Source: Diospyros lotus
Lineage: Eukaryota; Streptophyta; Magnoliopsida; Ericales; Ebenaceae
Reading direction: 5' to 3'
DNA: 64,000 nt
Assembly: GCF_014633365.1 (NCBI RefSeq)
Contig: NC_068339.1
Span: forward strand, 1,989,001-2,053,000
Below the pieces are notes generated by a model. It had not been told where the DNA came from, ran no database searches, and was given only the letters and a program-made list of their open reading frames with translations. The position numbers and the translations under genes were made by a program. Below are positions 1-13,233 of this stretch, in pieces (the first letter of the stretch is position 1; every line of letters starts with the position of its first letter).

Positions 1-204
1 TTCATCTCTTTGGATTTGCAACCATCTAAGGCAAGTTCCCTTCCTTCTTGTTTCAAATTCAAGATCTTCTTCTTCTTCTTCTCCTTATGATTGTGTAAGT
101 TCTTCTTCTCTTGATTATATTTTAATGCAAGTTCTTCAACCTTGTTTCCATCTTAGAAGGCTTGTTTCCTTCATTTTTAAGTTGTTGCTCTTAAATTCTT
201 ATTC

Positions 205-975
205 TCGGATTCACTGACCATGTTATGTTCTTTGGTCTATAACTCCTTGTGTTTATATCCAAATTGAGATCCGTTTGTTGGGTTGTAAACTAGACATCTT
301 AAGCTTCATTCTAGACACAAGAATCGAATTTTTTGACTAATATTTGATCATGTTATAGCCTTGTAAATCCCTGCTAAGATCTGGAAATTTTACTGCTTTC
401 GAGTAAACTGACCTTGTTGTACTCTTTAGGGTATAACTCTCTGTGGTTATATCCGATTCAAGTTCCGTTTGTTTCTGTATAAACTAGACTTGATAATCTT
501 CATTTGGTAAATTTTTTAGAATTTTTGGCTGTGTTTTGAGCCTACAGTATCCTTGTAAATTCTTGCCCAGAATCTGGAAATTTTCTGCTCTATTTTTGAA
601 TAATCTGTTCTTGCTTCGGTTTTTGGGGTATAATGCTCTGTGGTTATATCCAAATTGTGATCCATTTATTTTTATATAAAATAGACTTCATGGGCTTCGA
701 TTCGGTATAAGATTTGAAATTTTTGGTTATGATTTGTACCCATAACAACCTTGTTGAATTCTATGTAGAATTCTATAAATTACTGTTACAAATTCTGCCT
801 TGTTTCGGTTTTTGTGGAATATCTCCTTGTGGTTATTTCCGATTTCAAATCCAGTTGATGTTCCAGAAACTAGACTCATTAGGCTTTGATTTGGTATATC
901 GTTTGTGGTATTTGACCAAATATTGAGCCCAGATTGGATTTTTGAAAATATGCTTGAAATCTGGAAATTTCTGAA
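205..975 (+). repeat. Four degenerate ~190-bp tandem units inside the LTR
   Basis: A phrase of the form GTATAACTCTCTGTGGTTATATCC, followed about 30 bases later by a GT(T)TGT...AAACTAGAC block, recurs at about 238, 431, 626 and 815, a spacing of 189-195 bases. Units have drifted, so this is an old array. Such arrays in LTRs often lie in the U3 or leader region; that role is inference. Confidence 0.65.
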
Positions 976-1900
976 ATATGTTGTTATTCAACTCTTCCTA
1001 TGTAGTCTATCCTTCCTACGTTTAAAATTATGATTTTTGTATAGTTCTTCCATTATTTTTTTGAATTATTCTTGATAACCCTCATTGTTGGATAAAAGGG
1101 TTTTATTTTCCTTATTTCGATAAATCTTGCAATATTAATTCGTTTTCTTGTTGAACATTGCAAAAATCTAAACAGGGTTTTGTGTCACCCTATATTTCTT
1201 AAGGAATGACATTTATTCATTAGGGTCTAGTGTCATGCAAGATTTAGTGTTTCTTGCATGTATAAATTTTGATTCCTTGCGATTATCATTGGGGTAAAAA
1301 TATACCGTAAATATTGGTTTGGGCATTTCTATAAGTATGAGTCAATAAATGTATTAAAATTTACCCTGTGATCATAAGATAGTGCACACTTTAATTTATG
1401 TAATTGTGCATGTTAAGCATGATTTGATATTTTTCTTAATCATTGAGGATTGACATGAAATGGGGATATGCATATGTGATGCATGATTATACTAATTTGC
1501 GCACCTATTATTTTGCGCAACGGCTAAGTCCGTGGATGAGAAAGGATATCCTATGAGCGCTTGACGCGGGTGAGGTGGCCATCAACCCAGAAGGCGTGGC
1601 TCAAATTGTTATCATTTGTTGATGTATTTTCCTGATGCATGTATATTCATGAATGGATATATATATATAGGCCGTGAGAGCCTTGAGAATTATGCAGAAA
1701 AAAATTCCCTACTATTGGTGCATATGCATGAGCATGGGAACGAGTGCATAATATATGTAATAATCACGGCATGGGAAATTAATGTAAACCGAGAACTTAT
1801 GAGTCGCGTTATACTAATATCTCCTCATAGAGTTGTTTATTCTATCTTGATTATCCCTACCTTTGATTCTATATCTCCATGCTTTATAAATACACTTGCT

Positions 1901-1914
1901 GAGCCTTGTGGCTC
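1901..1914 (+). other. Conserved LTR hairpin (copy 1)
   Basis: GAGCC-TTGT-GGCTC makes a perfect 5-bp stem with a 4-base loop, extended by flanking T and A. The same hairpin recurs in every long LTR of the window, either as GAGCC/GGCTC or as GAGTC/GACTC, and lies 25-45 bases before a CATTCCAG motif. Function unknown. Confidence 0.6.
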
Positions 1915-2273
1915 ACCTTGTTTACTCTCATGTCATTCCAGGTACAAGTAGAGCAGTGGTTGAGGGCGAGCCCAGTGGGGCTAAAGCCCAGGGTTAGAAG
2001 TGTACAGAGACCTTCCAAATTAGATGGTCTATGTTAGCATTTGTGATGAGGGCAAGTGTGAGGAAATTTTATGTTGTAAAATTTGTTAGTGCCCTTGTAT
2101 TTCATTTTGTTTAGACTATGGTCTAAGATGTTGTAAACCTTTATGTTAGCTTCCGCTGAGTTTATCTAAGGATAGTATTATGGTGTTATATGTTATTGTT
2201 CTATATCACACTTGTGATGACCTCCTTTCGGATATCCTATGCTAGCGGGACTATCCGGTAGTGGGCCACTACA

Positions 2274-2405
2274 ATACAGATGGCCATATTAGTTATGGCT
2301 GGTTATATCTGTAATAGAATCACCAGTTGCATTGTAATTCAGGCAAAGAGTAGAGACACCAATGCCCCATTCCTTTTTTCAAGAGCTCGACTTGTTGGCA
2401 GGCAT
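2274..2405 (+). repeat. Exon-like 130-bp block duplicated at 52474-52605
   Basis: Directly after the LTR end lies a block that aligns with 52474-52605: GATGGCCATA, ATGGCTGGTT, CAGTTGC, AGAGTAGAGAC, TTTTTCAAGAGCT and TTGGCAGGC are shared in order. In this copy one frame stays open for about 40 codons up to a TGA at about 2408. The 52-kb copy has two in-frame stops. It could be a relic exon or a non-coding repeat; no family is recognised. Confidence 0.45.
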
Positions 2406-5400
2406 TGAAATTATTCATAAAAATAGCCTAAATTTTATTAAAAAAATTTAAAATTTTCATAAAAAATATCTAAAAATATTCAAAAAAAATTACCTAAATT
2501 TCAAAAAAGACCTATATAAAACAATTAAAATGAAATTTAGGCCTTCCTATGAAATATAAAATGAAATTAAGGTTTTTTTTTTTATTATTTTTAGTACTTT
2601 TAATAAAATTTGAAAGTCTTTTTTTTAATATTTTAGGTCATCTTTACTGAATTTTTAGGTTTTTTTTTTATAAAATTTAGGGTTTTTTTGAATATTTTTA
2701 GGTCTTTGTTTTATGAAATTTAGTCAATTTAATAGTTTTGGGTCCTTTTTTATGAAATTTAGCACTTTTTATTATTTTTAGATCTTTTTATGAAATTTTT
2801 AGGTATTTTAAAGAAATCTAGATCATTTTTTTAATACTTTTAGGCCTTTTTTTTATTAAATTTGTGGATCATTTTATAAAATTTATGCTTTTTAGATTAT
2901 TTTAGGTATTTTTAATGAAATTTTTAGTTTTTAATGAAATTTAGATAATTTGTTTTTCAAATTTTTAGGTTTTTTCATGAAATTAGGTCTTTGTTTCTAA
3001 CAAGGACTAAATGTCAAAAAAAATTTATTGTTGAGGAACCAAATGCCATATTTATATATTAAGGCTAATCTAACATATTTTCTTGATGTGATTTTTTTTT
3101 ATATGACATGACATCTTAGGTGACATAAATAACAGTTTCGTTTATTTTTAGTTAAGATAAAAATTTTAAAAAATAATTTTTAATAATTAAAATACTGAAT
3201 TTTGACATTTTACACTTCAAAGATTAAATGCTATACTTTTTAATTATTGAGGGATCACAGTATATATTAGACTTTTATATTAATATCATAAATAATACTA
3301 GACATAGCAAATATCACCTCAAATATTAAAATTAAATTAGTTTTAAAAAAATAATATTATATTAGATGTGGTTAGTTAGTATTTAAAATCATATATAATA
3401 CGTGTTTATGTGCTCTAACAAATACTATTTAAATCATAAAATACCAAGTGAAGTTATGTTTAGGTTTGCCATTGCAAAAAATTATTGATACCCTAGTGGT
3501 GGTGGGATATTCCATCAATGAGGGGAACATCAATCATGATCCATCCGTACACCATCTAACCTAATCCCATAACACTTGCATGCATAACATAACAGAGTGG
3601 TTGAAATATAGAATATAGAAAGCGTGTGGCGGCTGTTGGGCAACACCAAAGCCATCTCCTATCTGTCTTCACTTAATAGCCCTTATGATTTAAATTAAAT
3701 ATTTTTTAATAAGAGAGGGACTTATGATTTAAACATTATTAATATTTTCAAATTAAATATGTAATACGACAGCATCTCATATATTATATTATTATTGATG
3801 ATATCGTTAAATATGGCATGTCATTTTATTAATAAATAATGTTTAAGAGTCATGCAGAAACTTCTCAAAGTCTTGACGAAAAATATTAATTGTAATCTTA
3901 GGATAAGGATAGTGATAGGGATAGGGACAGGGACGGAGACAAAAGGGACAATAGAAAACATGTGAGAAATGCTAAGAAGATATAAGATATGAATGGATAA
4001 ATTTGTACACGTCTTCTCACTCTTCGATAGTTACTTCAGATATAAACAAAAGCAAAGAAATTCAATATAATTGTGCTGATGGTTCCTTTTTTTTGTTAAT
4101 TTAATAAACACTTAATTAATTTTAATTCTGAAATTAATAAGCTAAAATATATTTTTCTTATATCATTTTCATTTGTTTAATATGTAAATAATATAATACA
4201 TCAATATTAATGCGTGTCCTATTAACCTTTTTTTAAATTTAAAAAGAATAAAGCGTCCTTTCACCAACACCTAGAAGATGACAAACGAGAAAAGAGAAAA
4301 AAAAGTATCCAATAATGGAGTTAAGAAGCCAGTGTCCTTTGCATATACATAAATTTTGATTTAATAATATAGTTTTAAATTTCCATTCACTATGCACTTT
4401 AAAACACATTTTTATTATTAGTAAAAATGCATTTTATGACACAATTTTTTAAAATGTGTCAAACATAATTATAATTTTTAAAATGTGTCAAAGATAATCG
4501 TAGTGTAAAACTATATTATTAAATTTTCATTTAATAATATAGTTTTAAACTTATATAAATTTTGATCAGAAATTATTATTATTGATATTGACTTATCATA
4601 TGTCAAAGGATAAACGAACGGAAGTATAAACTCAATTAACAAGGTTCGAGTGGAAGACTTGGAATTGGAAACAGGGTCTCGACCTTCTTTTCTTACCTGG
4701 TGGGCGACTGTCATGCTTTCTCAATACAGTGGAGCAAGTTTTGGGTATAAGAAAAAGGAAGATTTCGTTCTTTTTCCTTTTATCTCTGTTTATGCTTGGT
4801 ATGCCTTCGATTGAGGTTTGAGTGGTATCTATGACTAAAAACAACAATTAGCATTACTTCATTTAAAAATAAAAATCTTACATGAATGCTCTATTTTGAC
4901 ACTTGATGTGACATTTTTTATTAATACATTTATATATTTATATTAGGCTTAACACATCTGGAGAGCTCTCAACAGTTTAAAAATACAACGTTTAATTCAT
5001 AAAGTACAAAACGTCAACAATAGGTATCTGAAATATTAAAAAAATATTATTTTAAATTCTTATCATGATGGCTCATTAGCTTGTGCACACATGCAACCGT
5101 TTTTGCAAGTAAACATCATGTCAGTAAAACACATCAGATTAGACTAATACTAAATATTAGATTTGATCTCTCAACAATTAAAAAAAATGAAATTTGGTTC
5201 CTCAATAATTAAAAAAAAATAACATTTGGTCACTAATATGAAAAAATGACCAAATTTAATAATAAAAAAAACCTAAATTTCATACAAGACCTAAAAATAT
5301 TCATAAAAATAACCTAAATTTCAATAAAAATATAAAAATTTCATAAAAATACCTAAAAATAATCAAAGAAATGCCTAAATTTTATATAAAGAAAACCCTA

Positions 5401-5765
5401 CAAATTGTTAATATAATATGCCCTAATCCTAGATTTAGATGATGTATTTTTGTATATATTAATAAAATACAAATTGTTCGTTAGTCATAAATTCTCTAGT
5501 TTGTTATATGAATGAGTTTCTAGATCTCTTATTTAAAAATCTTATTCTTAATATGTTAAGACTATATGACATGATTATATCTGGTAACAAGACTTCTTAA
5601 ATGATTCCTGATTCTTAAACTTATTGGTGGGGACTCTCATTAGTCAAGTATTAACTAATATGTAGTTTACTACCCTTAATTAGTATGAGTTACTGATGGT
5701 AAGGGATGGTGCAATATTATATGCCATATGACATAGGGATGTCTCTAGTAAACTCGTGAGGGGTT
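2406..5765. repeat. Segmental duplication I, copy 1
   Basis: This 3.3-kb segment aligns collinearly with about 9770-14990 once the insertions in that copy are removed. Shared landmarks are the T-rich AGGTCTTTTTTATGAAATTT stretch, GAAAGCGTGTGGCGGCTGTTG (3620 and 12160), the ACCTGGTGGGCGACTGTCATG block (4695 and 13899) and the ACTCGTGAG end. Its first 1.1 kb also matches 15000-15478. No intact gene is visible; short frames at 4511-4847 on the - strand are unsupported. It holds the empty sites for the hAT element at 10433 and the solo LTR at 12678. Confidence 0.7.
3245..3430. repeat. JIP23-like promoter-distal unit, relic 1
   Basis: This contains the phrase ATCACCTCAAATATTAAAATTAAATTAG, then TAATATTATATTxGAxGTGGTTAG and ATGTGCTCTAACAAATxCTATTTAAATCAT. 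The same order recurs at 11830, 15230, 40215, 44330 and 46975. Only the 15230 copy runs on into a JIP23-like gene. Here the homology continues to ATCAATCATGATCCATCCGTAC (3529-3550), after which no coding exon follows. Confidence 0.55.
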
Positions 5766-6840
5766 GTTGGAGAATAACGCATTGAATGTTGTCGATCTCT
5801 TAAAGTATGGCCACTCAAGAGGAGGGTGAATTGAGTGATTAAATTTTTTCTTGATTTTAATAAATATTCTTAATTAATGATTTTATTAAATATATATTTA
5901 ATAAATAAAATAAATGATGTTTGAGATTAATAATAAATGCAAGCCGCAAGATATAACAAAAATAAATGAAATAAGACAGTACGCAATTTTAAGTGGTTGA
6001 GTGTATCCACACACACAGTCCACTCTCCCAAAATCTAACTACCATTGGGGTTCCACTAAACCAAATTCACCAAAATTTTCACACTAGCTAGGTCACTTTG
6101 AAAACTAGATACACACATAGATTACAACATGTTCTACGCAACTATTATACCAAGATTTTCACCCTATTTTACCGTGGAAACTATATTCACCTAGATTTTA
6201 ACAATTCTAGGAAATCTATTCATTCCACAACGATAGTTTAAATGTTTATGAATAATTTAAATATTTAAATAAGTAAACATTTAAATTATCCACACTTGGA
6301 CACAAATAAATAAGCAATTAATCACAAATTATACAATGTAATAATATTTAAATAAATAAATAAATTGGTGATCTCGGATTTAATGGAGAATTTAGAGTAA
6401 ACTTAAAAATCTTTCTCTCCTATTGCCTTGTAACTCTACAATTAATATGTAATAATGTTTTGAAAGTCTCAGATTGTTTAAGTATTAGCTTGAGAGTATT
6501 TGGCATCTTTTGATTGCTTTGGATATGTAATATGTGCAGTGAATGATCTTTAAAATGAGTTTGGGGATATTTATAGATATCTTGAAAATTACTGTAGCTA
6601 GTGTCATTGTTTAACGGTCTAATTCATTGTAGCAATGGTAAAAATAATTTTAAATAAATTTTTAATTTACTTGAAAATAATTTTAATGGAAAATAATATT
6701 TTTGGTAATACATATACTATGAAAAAATATTTTATATATTAATTAAAAATAATTTGATACTACAATTAGTATATTTAAAAGTACTATTTTTGTTAATTAT
6801 TAAAACTTAATTAATATGAGTAAGTTGGCTCAACAAACAT
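5761..6840. repeat. Dispersed repeat family F, copy 1 (old)
   Basis: Begins near CTCAAGAGGAGGGTGAATTG and carries the order 'GAATAAATGCAA, AGTGGTT, TCCACTCTCCC, repeated CTAG plus TCACC lines'. The same order is in 7687-8875 and, reversed, in 52860-55890. The GAGGGGGTGAATTGG start is common in plant interspersed repeats. Ends and TSDs are not resolved, so the class is not assigned. Confidence 0.4.
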
Positions 6841-7686
6841 GACACGGATAACCAACCATGTGATATTATGGATAATGGTCATGTAGTCAAGATGCAATAC
6901 TATAGTTGATCCTTAGATTTGAACTAATATAGTTGTTTTGTGTATTGATATGCAGGATTTGTTAATGGGCCGCACCATCTAATTGTAATGTGAAGAGATT
7001 CATTTATGTGGTTTTGTATTGTTGATATATGAAAGTAGGTGTTCAAGGATAGGATTTGTTGCCCTTATCATCATTAATGAGGTGAATGTCCTATGTGGTT
7101 TATTGTTAGTGTAATAAGACAGTCCCTAGCTAGGACAAATTGATTATCAAGAAAGATGTTTCTTGAAGTATCACCTCATCATACTAATAAGATTTAACAC
7201 ATAGTTACTAAGTTTGTGAATTTATCGTATCATCACTTTCGCTCAATCTGAACGTTAGGTGATGGAAGGATTATAGCACACGGTAATTGTCAATTGTAAT
7301 AGGTTCATTTGAAGTGAGACTTCACTATCTTTTATGTTATCCTGAACTATTGCTAGGCTCTTCTCAAGAACTCTTAGATCATCACCGAGATATGGAAAGA
7401 TCCTTGTGATGGGTCAAGGTGTTGTCCGATGCCAAATGGGTTTTGGTGCTATCTGTTTGCTAGCGGACAGTGAACCTCGAAAGTCACATACCATATAGTG
7501 ATGTGTCTGGTATCGCACTAAGTACTCATTGTGTCTTAGATATGTCATTAAGTATTAATAATGGTAGTAGGTCAAAGGTTGACTTGCTGGAGCACTAAGA
7601 GTCGATTGCTTTAGCTTTGGGAGTCAACTGCTTCGGTAGTCGACTCGCTAGGCCATGAGAGTCAACTTTTGGTGTCGCCTTGTTAT
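6841..7686. other. Unassigned intergenic sequence
   Basis: No frame, terminal repeat or tandem array is recognised. It is less AT-rich than its flanks and lies between two copies of repeat family F, so it may be an old element body, but nothing shows that directly. Confidence 0.3.
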
Positions 7687-8875
7687 AAATGTATAGGAAT
7701 GGCACTAAAACCCAAGAGGGGGTGAATTGGGTTATTTTAAAAATTGATTAAATTTGAAGATTTTTTTGCTTAAAAATGTGTTTTTAAAACCAATGCTTGA
7801 AATTCCTTTGAGAAATACTCGACACAATAAATGAATCTAAGAATAAATGCAATAGAGAGACACCAACGATTTATAGTGGTTCGATTTAAACCAAACCTAA
7901 TCCATTCCCTTTACTCTTCACTGAGAATTTTCAAGCAATTCACTAAAAACCTCTTATCACATCGGATAAATCCTCTAGTATAAACTGCTAGAAATTGCAA
8001 GCCTTCTACTTTGACAAGTAGGTTCTCTAGCAACAAGATAGGAAATACAACTTCTTACTTAAAAAAATAAGCCCTCTAGCAACAAGCTAGGTAATACGAC
8101 CTCTTAGAATCAATGCAGGCCCTCTAGCAGCAAGATAGGTAATGCAAGAGATTTTAAAGAGAATAAATTCTAAGAGGTGAATATCTTAGATACAAAAATC
8201 TCTTAAAAATAAATGTAAGGCTCAAAAATAAATTTTATAAAGAGAATGAAAAGTCCTAGAGAGAAAAATAAATAGAATAATGAAGCACAAAGTGAATGAG
8301 CACTCGAGAGCTTGTAATATGATCACTTGGTTGTCTTGAATCATTCATTTGCCCTCCATTTATAGTACTTGACAAGCTCTTTCAAAAAGATAGTCGTTGG
8401 TGGTAGGTGGAGCATCTTGAGTAAGTTGTTAAACTAGCCGTTAGAAGCATCTGATAAAGAAACGGTTGACAAATTCAAGGAATTGGTCGATAGGTTAGCT
8501 TAAATTTAAAAATTGGCCAATAATCTATGATGAACTATTGATACTTTCTTATGCAAGCATTCTGTTAGTCGACATATTATAACAAAACAATCAACAAATG
8601 TAAGGCAAATTCTAATTCGTCAAAAGCAAGCATTCTGCCAGTCGACAGCCATAAGCATACCAATCAAAAAGGTCGACAATCTTATCCAATCTGTCGACAG
8701 CTTATACTAAAATAACAAAATAGTCAACAAGTTTCCTAGAATCGATCAATAGATGATCTTTTGCCTTTGAAAATTTTTGCTTCATTTTGATCAACGGTTC
8801 AAAACTATTTTTTTTTTTTAAATCATCATAGTACTCATTTTTGCAAATCTCTATTTAAAATATGTATGTATAAAT
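7687..8875. repeat. Dispersed repeat family F, copy 2
   Basis: It starts around GGCACTAAAACCCAAGAGGGGGTGAATTGG and includes TTTATAGTGGTTCGATTT and several CCCTCTAGCAACAAG-type short repeats (8020-8140). A tail rich in GTCGAC-type words (TCGACA, 8570-8700) also occurs in reverse in the 55-kb copy. No protein is encoded. Confidence 0.45.
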
Positions 8876-9769
8876 ACATAGTTTATTTAAAGAAATTGAT
8901 GTTCATTTTAGCAAAATATTTGAAATTGATTTGTATAGAAAAACATTGACTTAGGTAGCGTTTGTTAAAATGAGTAAAATAAGGTTACATCGAGATAACT
9001 TATTCGAAGGGGGTGGGGAGATAAATTTATCTAGAAAGTTAAAAATAAGAAGTCACATGACTTATTTCCAAATAAATTTAACAAATACAATGAAAAATAT
9101 TTTTATTTGAGATACTTTTCAAACCCTACTTTTTCTAATCTATATCTTATTAACAAACACTGCCTTAGAGTATAAAACAAATTGTACAAATTATTTTTTA
9201 TCAACAAAACCCAAACATAAGAGTAAAATATCACGCCTCAACCTTGCCAATTATGTTCCATGTGGTATGAAATTGGAGAGGCACGGGGAAAGGTTGGGCA
9301 GTGAAATTGGACGTGAATTAGAATTACAGAGGTAGTAATTCAGCTTGACTTCTTCTGTTCTCTTTGTAACTTTTACTTCAGCTAATTTTTGCTTTGCTTT
9401 TGTGAAATTGCAAGTGTGTGATTGTCACACAAGGAATTAACACACGAGTGCTGGTGGTACAGAATCCTTGGTCTAGCATGAGAAAATATGCACAGAGTGA
9501 TACTAGACTGCACGCTAGGTGTGGACATGCTAGGACCACCACAGCATGAAGTGGATTTGGCCTTAGTACAAAAATAATTTCTATTCCCAAACTTGACATT
9601 GGACATCAAATATTGATTTATTGTATTTTACATGATGAGATTATGCGTTGTTTAAATATTCAAGTTGTGTATGGTGTATGTATTTATTGCTTCTACTATG
9701 TATATTTGATGCACATAAAAATTTTTATTTTACCTGCACCACTATATGAGAATTCCTTCACAAATTTCA
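8876..9769. other. Unassigned intergenic sequence
   Basis: Nothing is supported as a gene. A 75-codon - strand frame at 9382-9609 has no recognisable motif and lies in a non-repetitive patch. It could be an exon relic but shows no clear splice sites. Confidence 0.3.
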
Positions 9770-10432
9770 TAAAAAAAGAGCTAAAATATTTTTAAAAAGA
9801 CCTAAAAATTTAATTAAAAAGACCTCAAAATAATAAAAATACTTAAATAAAACATATAAAATAAAATTCACGTCTTTCTATTAAATATAAAATTAAATTA
9901 AGGTTTTTTTTTATTTTTTGGGACCTTTAATAACATTTCTAGGTCTTTTTTTTAATATTTTTGGTCTTCTTTATGAAATTTTTAGGTCTTTAGATGAAAT
10001 TTAGTTATTTTTTAAGAATAGTTTGAGGTCCTTTTTTTTTTTTTATGAAATTTAGGTCTTTTTGAATATTTTCAGGTCTTTTTCATGAAATTTAGCACTT
10101 TTTATTAGTCTTAGATATTTTTTTTATCAAATTTTTAGGTTTTTTTAAAAGAAATCAAGGTATTTTTTTTTGAATACTTTTAGCTCTTTTTTTTTTATAA
10201 AATTTGTGGATCATTTTATAAAATTTATTCCTTTTAGATTATGTATGTATTTTTAATGAAATTTTTAGTTTTTTAATATTTTAGGATCTTTTTTTTTGAA
10301 TTTTAGGTTTTTTTTTCATAGGATCAAATGTCAATTTTTTTTTTTTAATTATTGAGGAACTAAATGTCATATTTATATATTAAGATTAATCTAACATGTT
10401 TCTTTGATATGACTTTTTCTGTGTGACAGGCT

Positions 10433-10715
10433 TAGGGGTGTGCAAAAAATTCAGTAAATCAATTTAATCGAACCAAATCGATCGGTTAAGTTCGGTTAGC
10501 CATAATAATTAGTTCGATTTCGATTACTCATTTAGCAAAATATTAGTTAGTCAGTTCAGCTCGATTATTTTGGCAAAATAATCAAAAATCGAATCGAACC
10601 AAACCGTGGAGGGTAAAAACCCCTCCCCGGGAACTGAACCGTGAACCCCCCTCTCTCACATGGGCACGGCACCCCAAGTCCCCAAATCTCCCTCCACCAT
10701 CACTTCATCCTTCTC

Positions 10716-10770
<55 letters not shown>

Positions 10771-11686
10771 TTCATTTTCAAAATAATCAAAAATCGAACT
10801 GAACCAAACCGTGGAGGGTAAAAAAACCCTCCCTGGGAATTGAACCGTGAACCCCCCCTCTCTCACATAGGCGCGACACCCCAAGTCCCCAGATATCCAT
10901 CCACCATTGCTTCATCCTTCTCTTCGTCTCTTTCTCTCTCTCTTTCTTTCTTTCTCTCTCTCTCTCTCACCATTTCATTTTCATCCCAGATCTCCCTCCA
11001 CCATTCCTTGCTGTCGCAGATGGCAAAGACGAAGACGAAGGCTCTTTGACTTCAAGGCTTCGTAGACGATAGATCAGAGAGAAGACTGAGAAGACCCAGA
11101 AGGCAGAAAGATCGAACTGATCCTTGGTCCTTCCGTTTGCTCGGCCCCCATCGTCTCCAATGCCGATTGTTGTTTCCGTTGAAGCAACCACATCCGACGC
11201 TTCCGCTCTAACGCCCGACTTGGACCTCCGACACAACAACGCCAACTTCAACGCCTACGGGTGTATCTCTTTCTCCTTCGATTTGCACCACCGTGCTCAC
11301 CCTTCGATATGTTTTTTACTTTGCAACTTCTATTTTTCCAGAAATGTGAGAATTTTTCAACTATAGATTTTTAGATCTATAAAAAATCAACCGTTCGATC
11401 AAACTTATTTTTGGATATATGAATCATTGTGGTTGAGAGAATTCAATGATCAGTTCTGATCATTAGAATCACCAACCGACCACCTAATGGCCGGTGATAA
11501 CAGATGTTCAGTCTTTTCGGTATTCTAGGTTAGTTCAATTTTCAATTTGGTTCGGTTATCATGTGTTTAGTTTTTGGTTAGTGGGGTTGGTCAGTTAGGT
11601 TCAGTTCAATTATTATAGGTTTGTCAGTTTGGTTCGATTAGTAATTTTTAGACGATTTGGTTCGGTTATAACCGATTGCACCCCTA
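10433..11686. mobile_element. hAT-like element, 1254 bp, non-autonomous
   Basis: The ends are TAGGGGTGTGCAA and TTGCACCCCTA, a perfect terminal inverted repeat. The flanks GACAGGCT (10425-10432) and GACATGCC (11687-11694) are an 8-bp duplication with two differences. The duplicated copy near 3100 reads TATGACATGACATCTTAGG with no insertion, which confirms the site. The interior is rich in TTCGGTT/GAACCGAA words near both ends, has a CT microsatellite and a partial direct repeat (10590-10700 versus 10775-10880), and no transposase. Frames at 10840-11366 are low-complexity artefacts. Confidence 0.8.
10717..10765 (+). repeat. (CT)n microsatellite
   Basis: About 48 bases of nearly pure CT inside the hAT-like element. 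A second, interrupted CT/TTTC run lies at about 10920-10970. Confidence 0.9.
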
Positions 11687-12677
11687 GACATGCCATCGTA
11701 CATGACCTAAATAACTGTTATGTTTATTTTTTAGTTACAATAAGAATTTAAAATAATAATTTTTAATAATTAAATACTGAATTTTAATATTTTGTAATTC
11801 AGGAATTAAATGCTATACTTTTCAGAGATCACAGTGTATATTAGATTTTTATATTAATATGATAAATAATATTAAACATCCCGAATATCACCTCAAATAT
11901 CAAAATTAAATTAGTTTGAAGTGACTAATATTATATTAGAAGTAGTTACTTAGTGTTTAAAATCATACATAATATATGATATTTAACGTGACACCAACAC
12001 ATCATGTGACCTAACAAATGCTATTTAAATCATGAAACACAAAGTGAAGTAATGTTTAGAGTTGCGATTATAAAAATTTAATGATACCCTACTGGTGGTG
12101 GAATAATCCCTCAACACGCACATGCATAAAATGACAAAGCGGTTGGAATATAGAATATAGAAAGCGTGTGGCGGCTGTTGGGCAACACCGAAGCCGTTTC
12201 CTATCTGTCTTCACTTACTAGTTATGATTAAAATTAAATATTTGTTAATGGTAGAAGGTTCTTATGATTTAAGCATCATTAATATATTCAAACTAAATAT
12301 GTAATACGATAATACATTAAACATGGCATGACATTTTGCTAATAAATAATATTAGGAATTATGCAGAAACTTCTCAATTCTTGACGGGAAATATTAATTT
12401 CAATCTTAGGATAGGGATAGGGACAGAGGGACAATAGAAAAAATGTGAGAAATGCTAAGAACTATAATACATGAATGGATAAATTTGTACACGTCGTCTT
12501 CACACTCTTCGATAGTTACTTTAAATATAAATAAAAGCAAGGAAATTCAATATAATAATGCTGATGGTTCCTTTTTTTGTTAATTTAAAAAACGCTTGAT
12601 TAATTTTCAAATTAGCTATTATAATAAGCTAAAATATCTTTTATATCATTTTTATTTGTTTATTATGTAAATAATAT

Positions 12678-13233
12678 TGTTCCTTTCGACCCAAAGGGAT
12701 GGTCGAGTGTGGGCTTGCAGCAACAAGGAACGAGCTCCGACGATCAATCCATCGAGGGTAGCTGGCACCTCAAAACACTCTGACGCTCAAGTAAGTAAAT
12801 AAGTAAATTGGTAGAGTATAGGTAGGGTAGAAAAGAACATAGCTGGACTCTTAATAAAGCTGGTTTATATAAAATGATGAGAGGTCCTCCTGCATGCATG
12901 CTTGTATCGAGCATTGCAGAGTGATGAGACTTGATATCAGGCGTCGAGGGGGCTCCGTGACGATGGCATGGTGCCAACTGAACCTTCATTAAATATGGAT
13001 GTGATCTACCATTAATGAAAATAGGATCTATCATTAATGATAATAGGATCTGGAGTAAGCGTGAGAGTGCCTGGTATATAATTTAATAATAGTTGTTGTA
13101 GACTAGTATAGGGCCAAGATCGGGTCGAGATTGGATGATCTTGGGTCATGAGTCGAGATTGGATCGAGAGTCGAGTTGTCATTGTGCCTTTTGAACTAGC
13201 CCAGGCTTGGTTTGGTTTGATGAATAGGGTCCA
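12678..13233 (+). mobile_element. Solo LTR, 556 bp
   Basis: The ends are TGTTCCTTTCGACC and AATAGGGTCCA, i.e. TG...CA, flanked by perfect 5-bp duplications AATAT (12673-12677 and 13234-13238). The paralogous site near 4190 reads AAATAATATAATAC without the insert. There is no internal region, so it is a solo LTR. The strand is not certain. Small frames inside (12744-13287, -) are not genes. Superfamily (copia or gypsy) cannot be told from the LTR alone. Confidence 0.85.

Larger units (their letters stand above)
1..2273 (+). mobile_element. Long LTR (family A), 3' part; 5' end outside window
   Basis: The right end reads GCGGGACTATCCGGTAGTGGG then CCACTACA, matching the ends of the better-bounded family A LTRs at 35669 (+), 23313 (-) and 57718 (-). 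Internal landmarks shared with those copies are an AAGGCAAGTT motif (27-36), the hairpin GAGCC-TTGT-GGCTC (1901-1914), CATTCCAGGTA just after it, and GGCGAGCCCAGTGGGGCTAAAGCCC near 1968. No gag or pol coding is seen. The five bases after the end are ATACA, but the left flank is outside the window, so solo LTR versus 3' LTR cannot be decided. Small open frames here (714-926, 1616-1951) are not supported as genes. Confidence 0.75.

Noticed and set aside
4640..4830. GGTTCGAG words that resemble a tRNA or SINE B-box, also at 13660
   Set aside because: No A-box at the right distance and no cloverleaf can be drawn; a tRNA-derived SINE origin cannot be shown.
9378..9609. 75-codon - strand frame in a non-repetitive patch
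   Set aside because: No recognisable motif, no clear splice sites and no neighbouring exon. It may be a relic but is not supportable.
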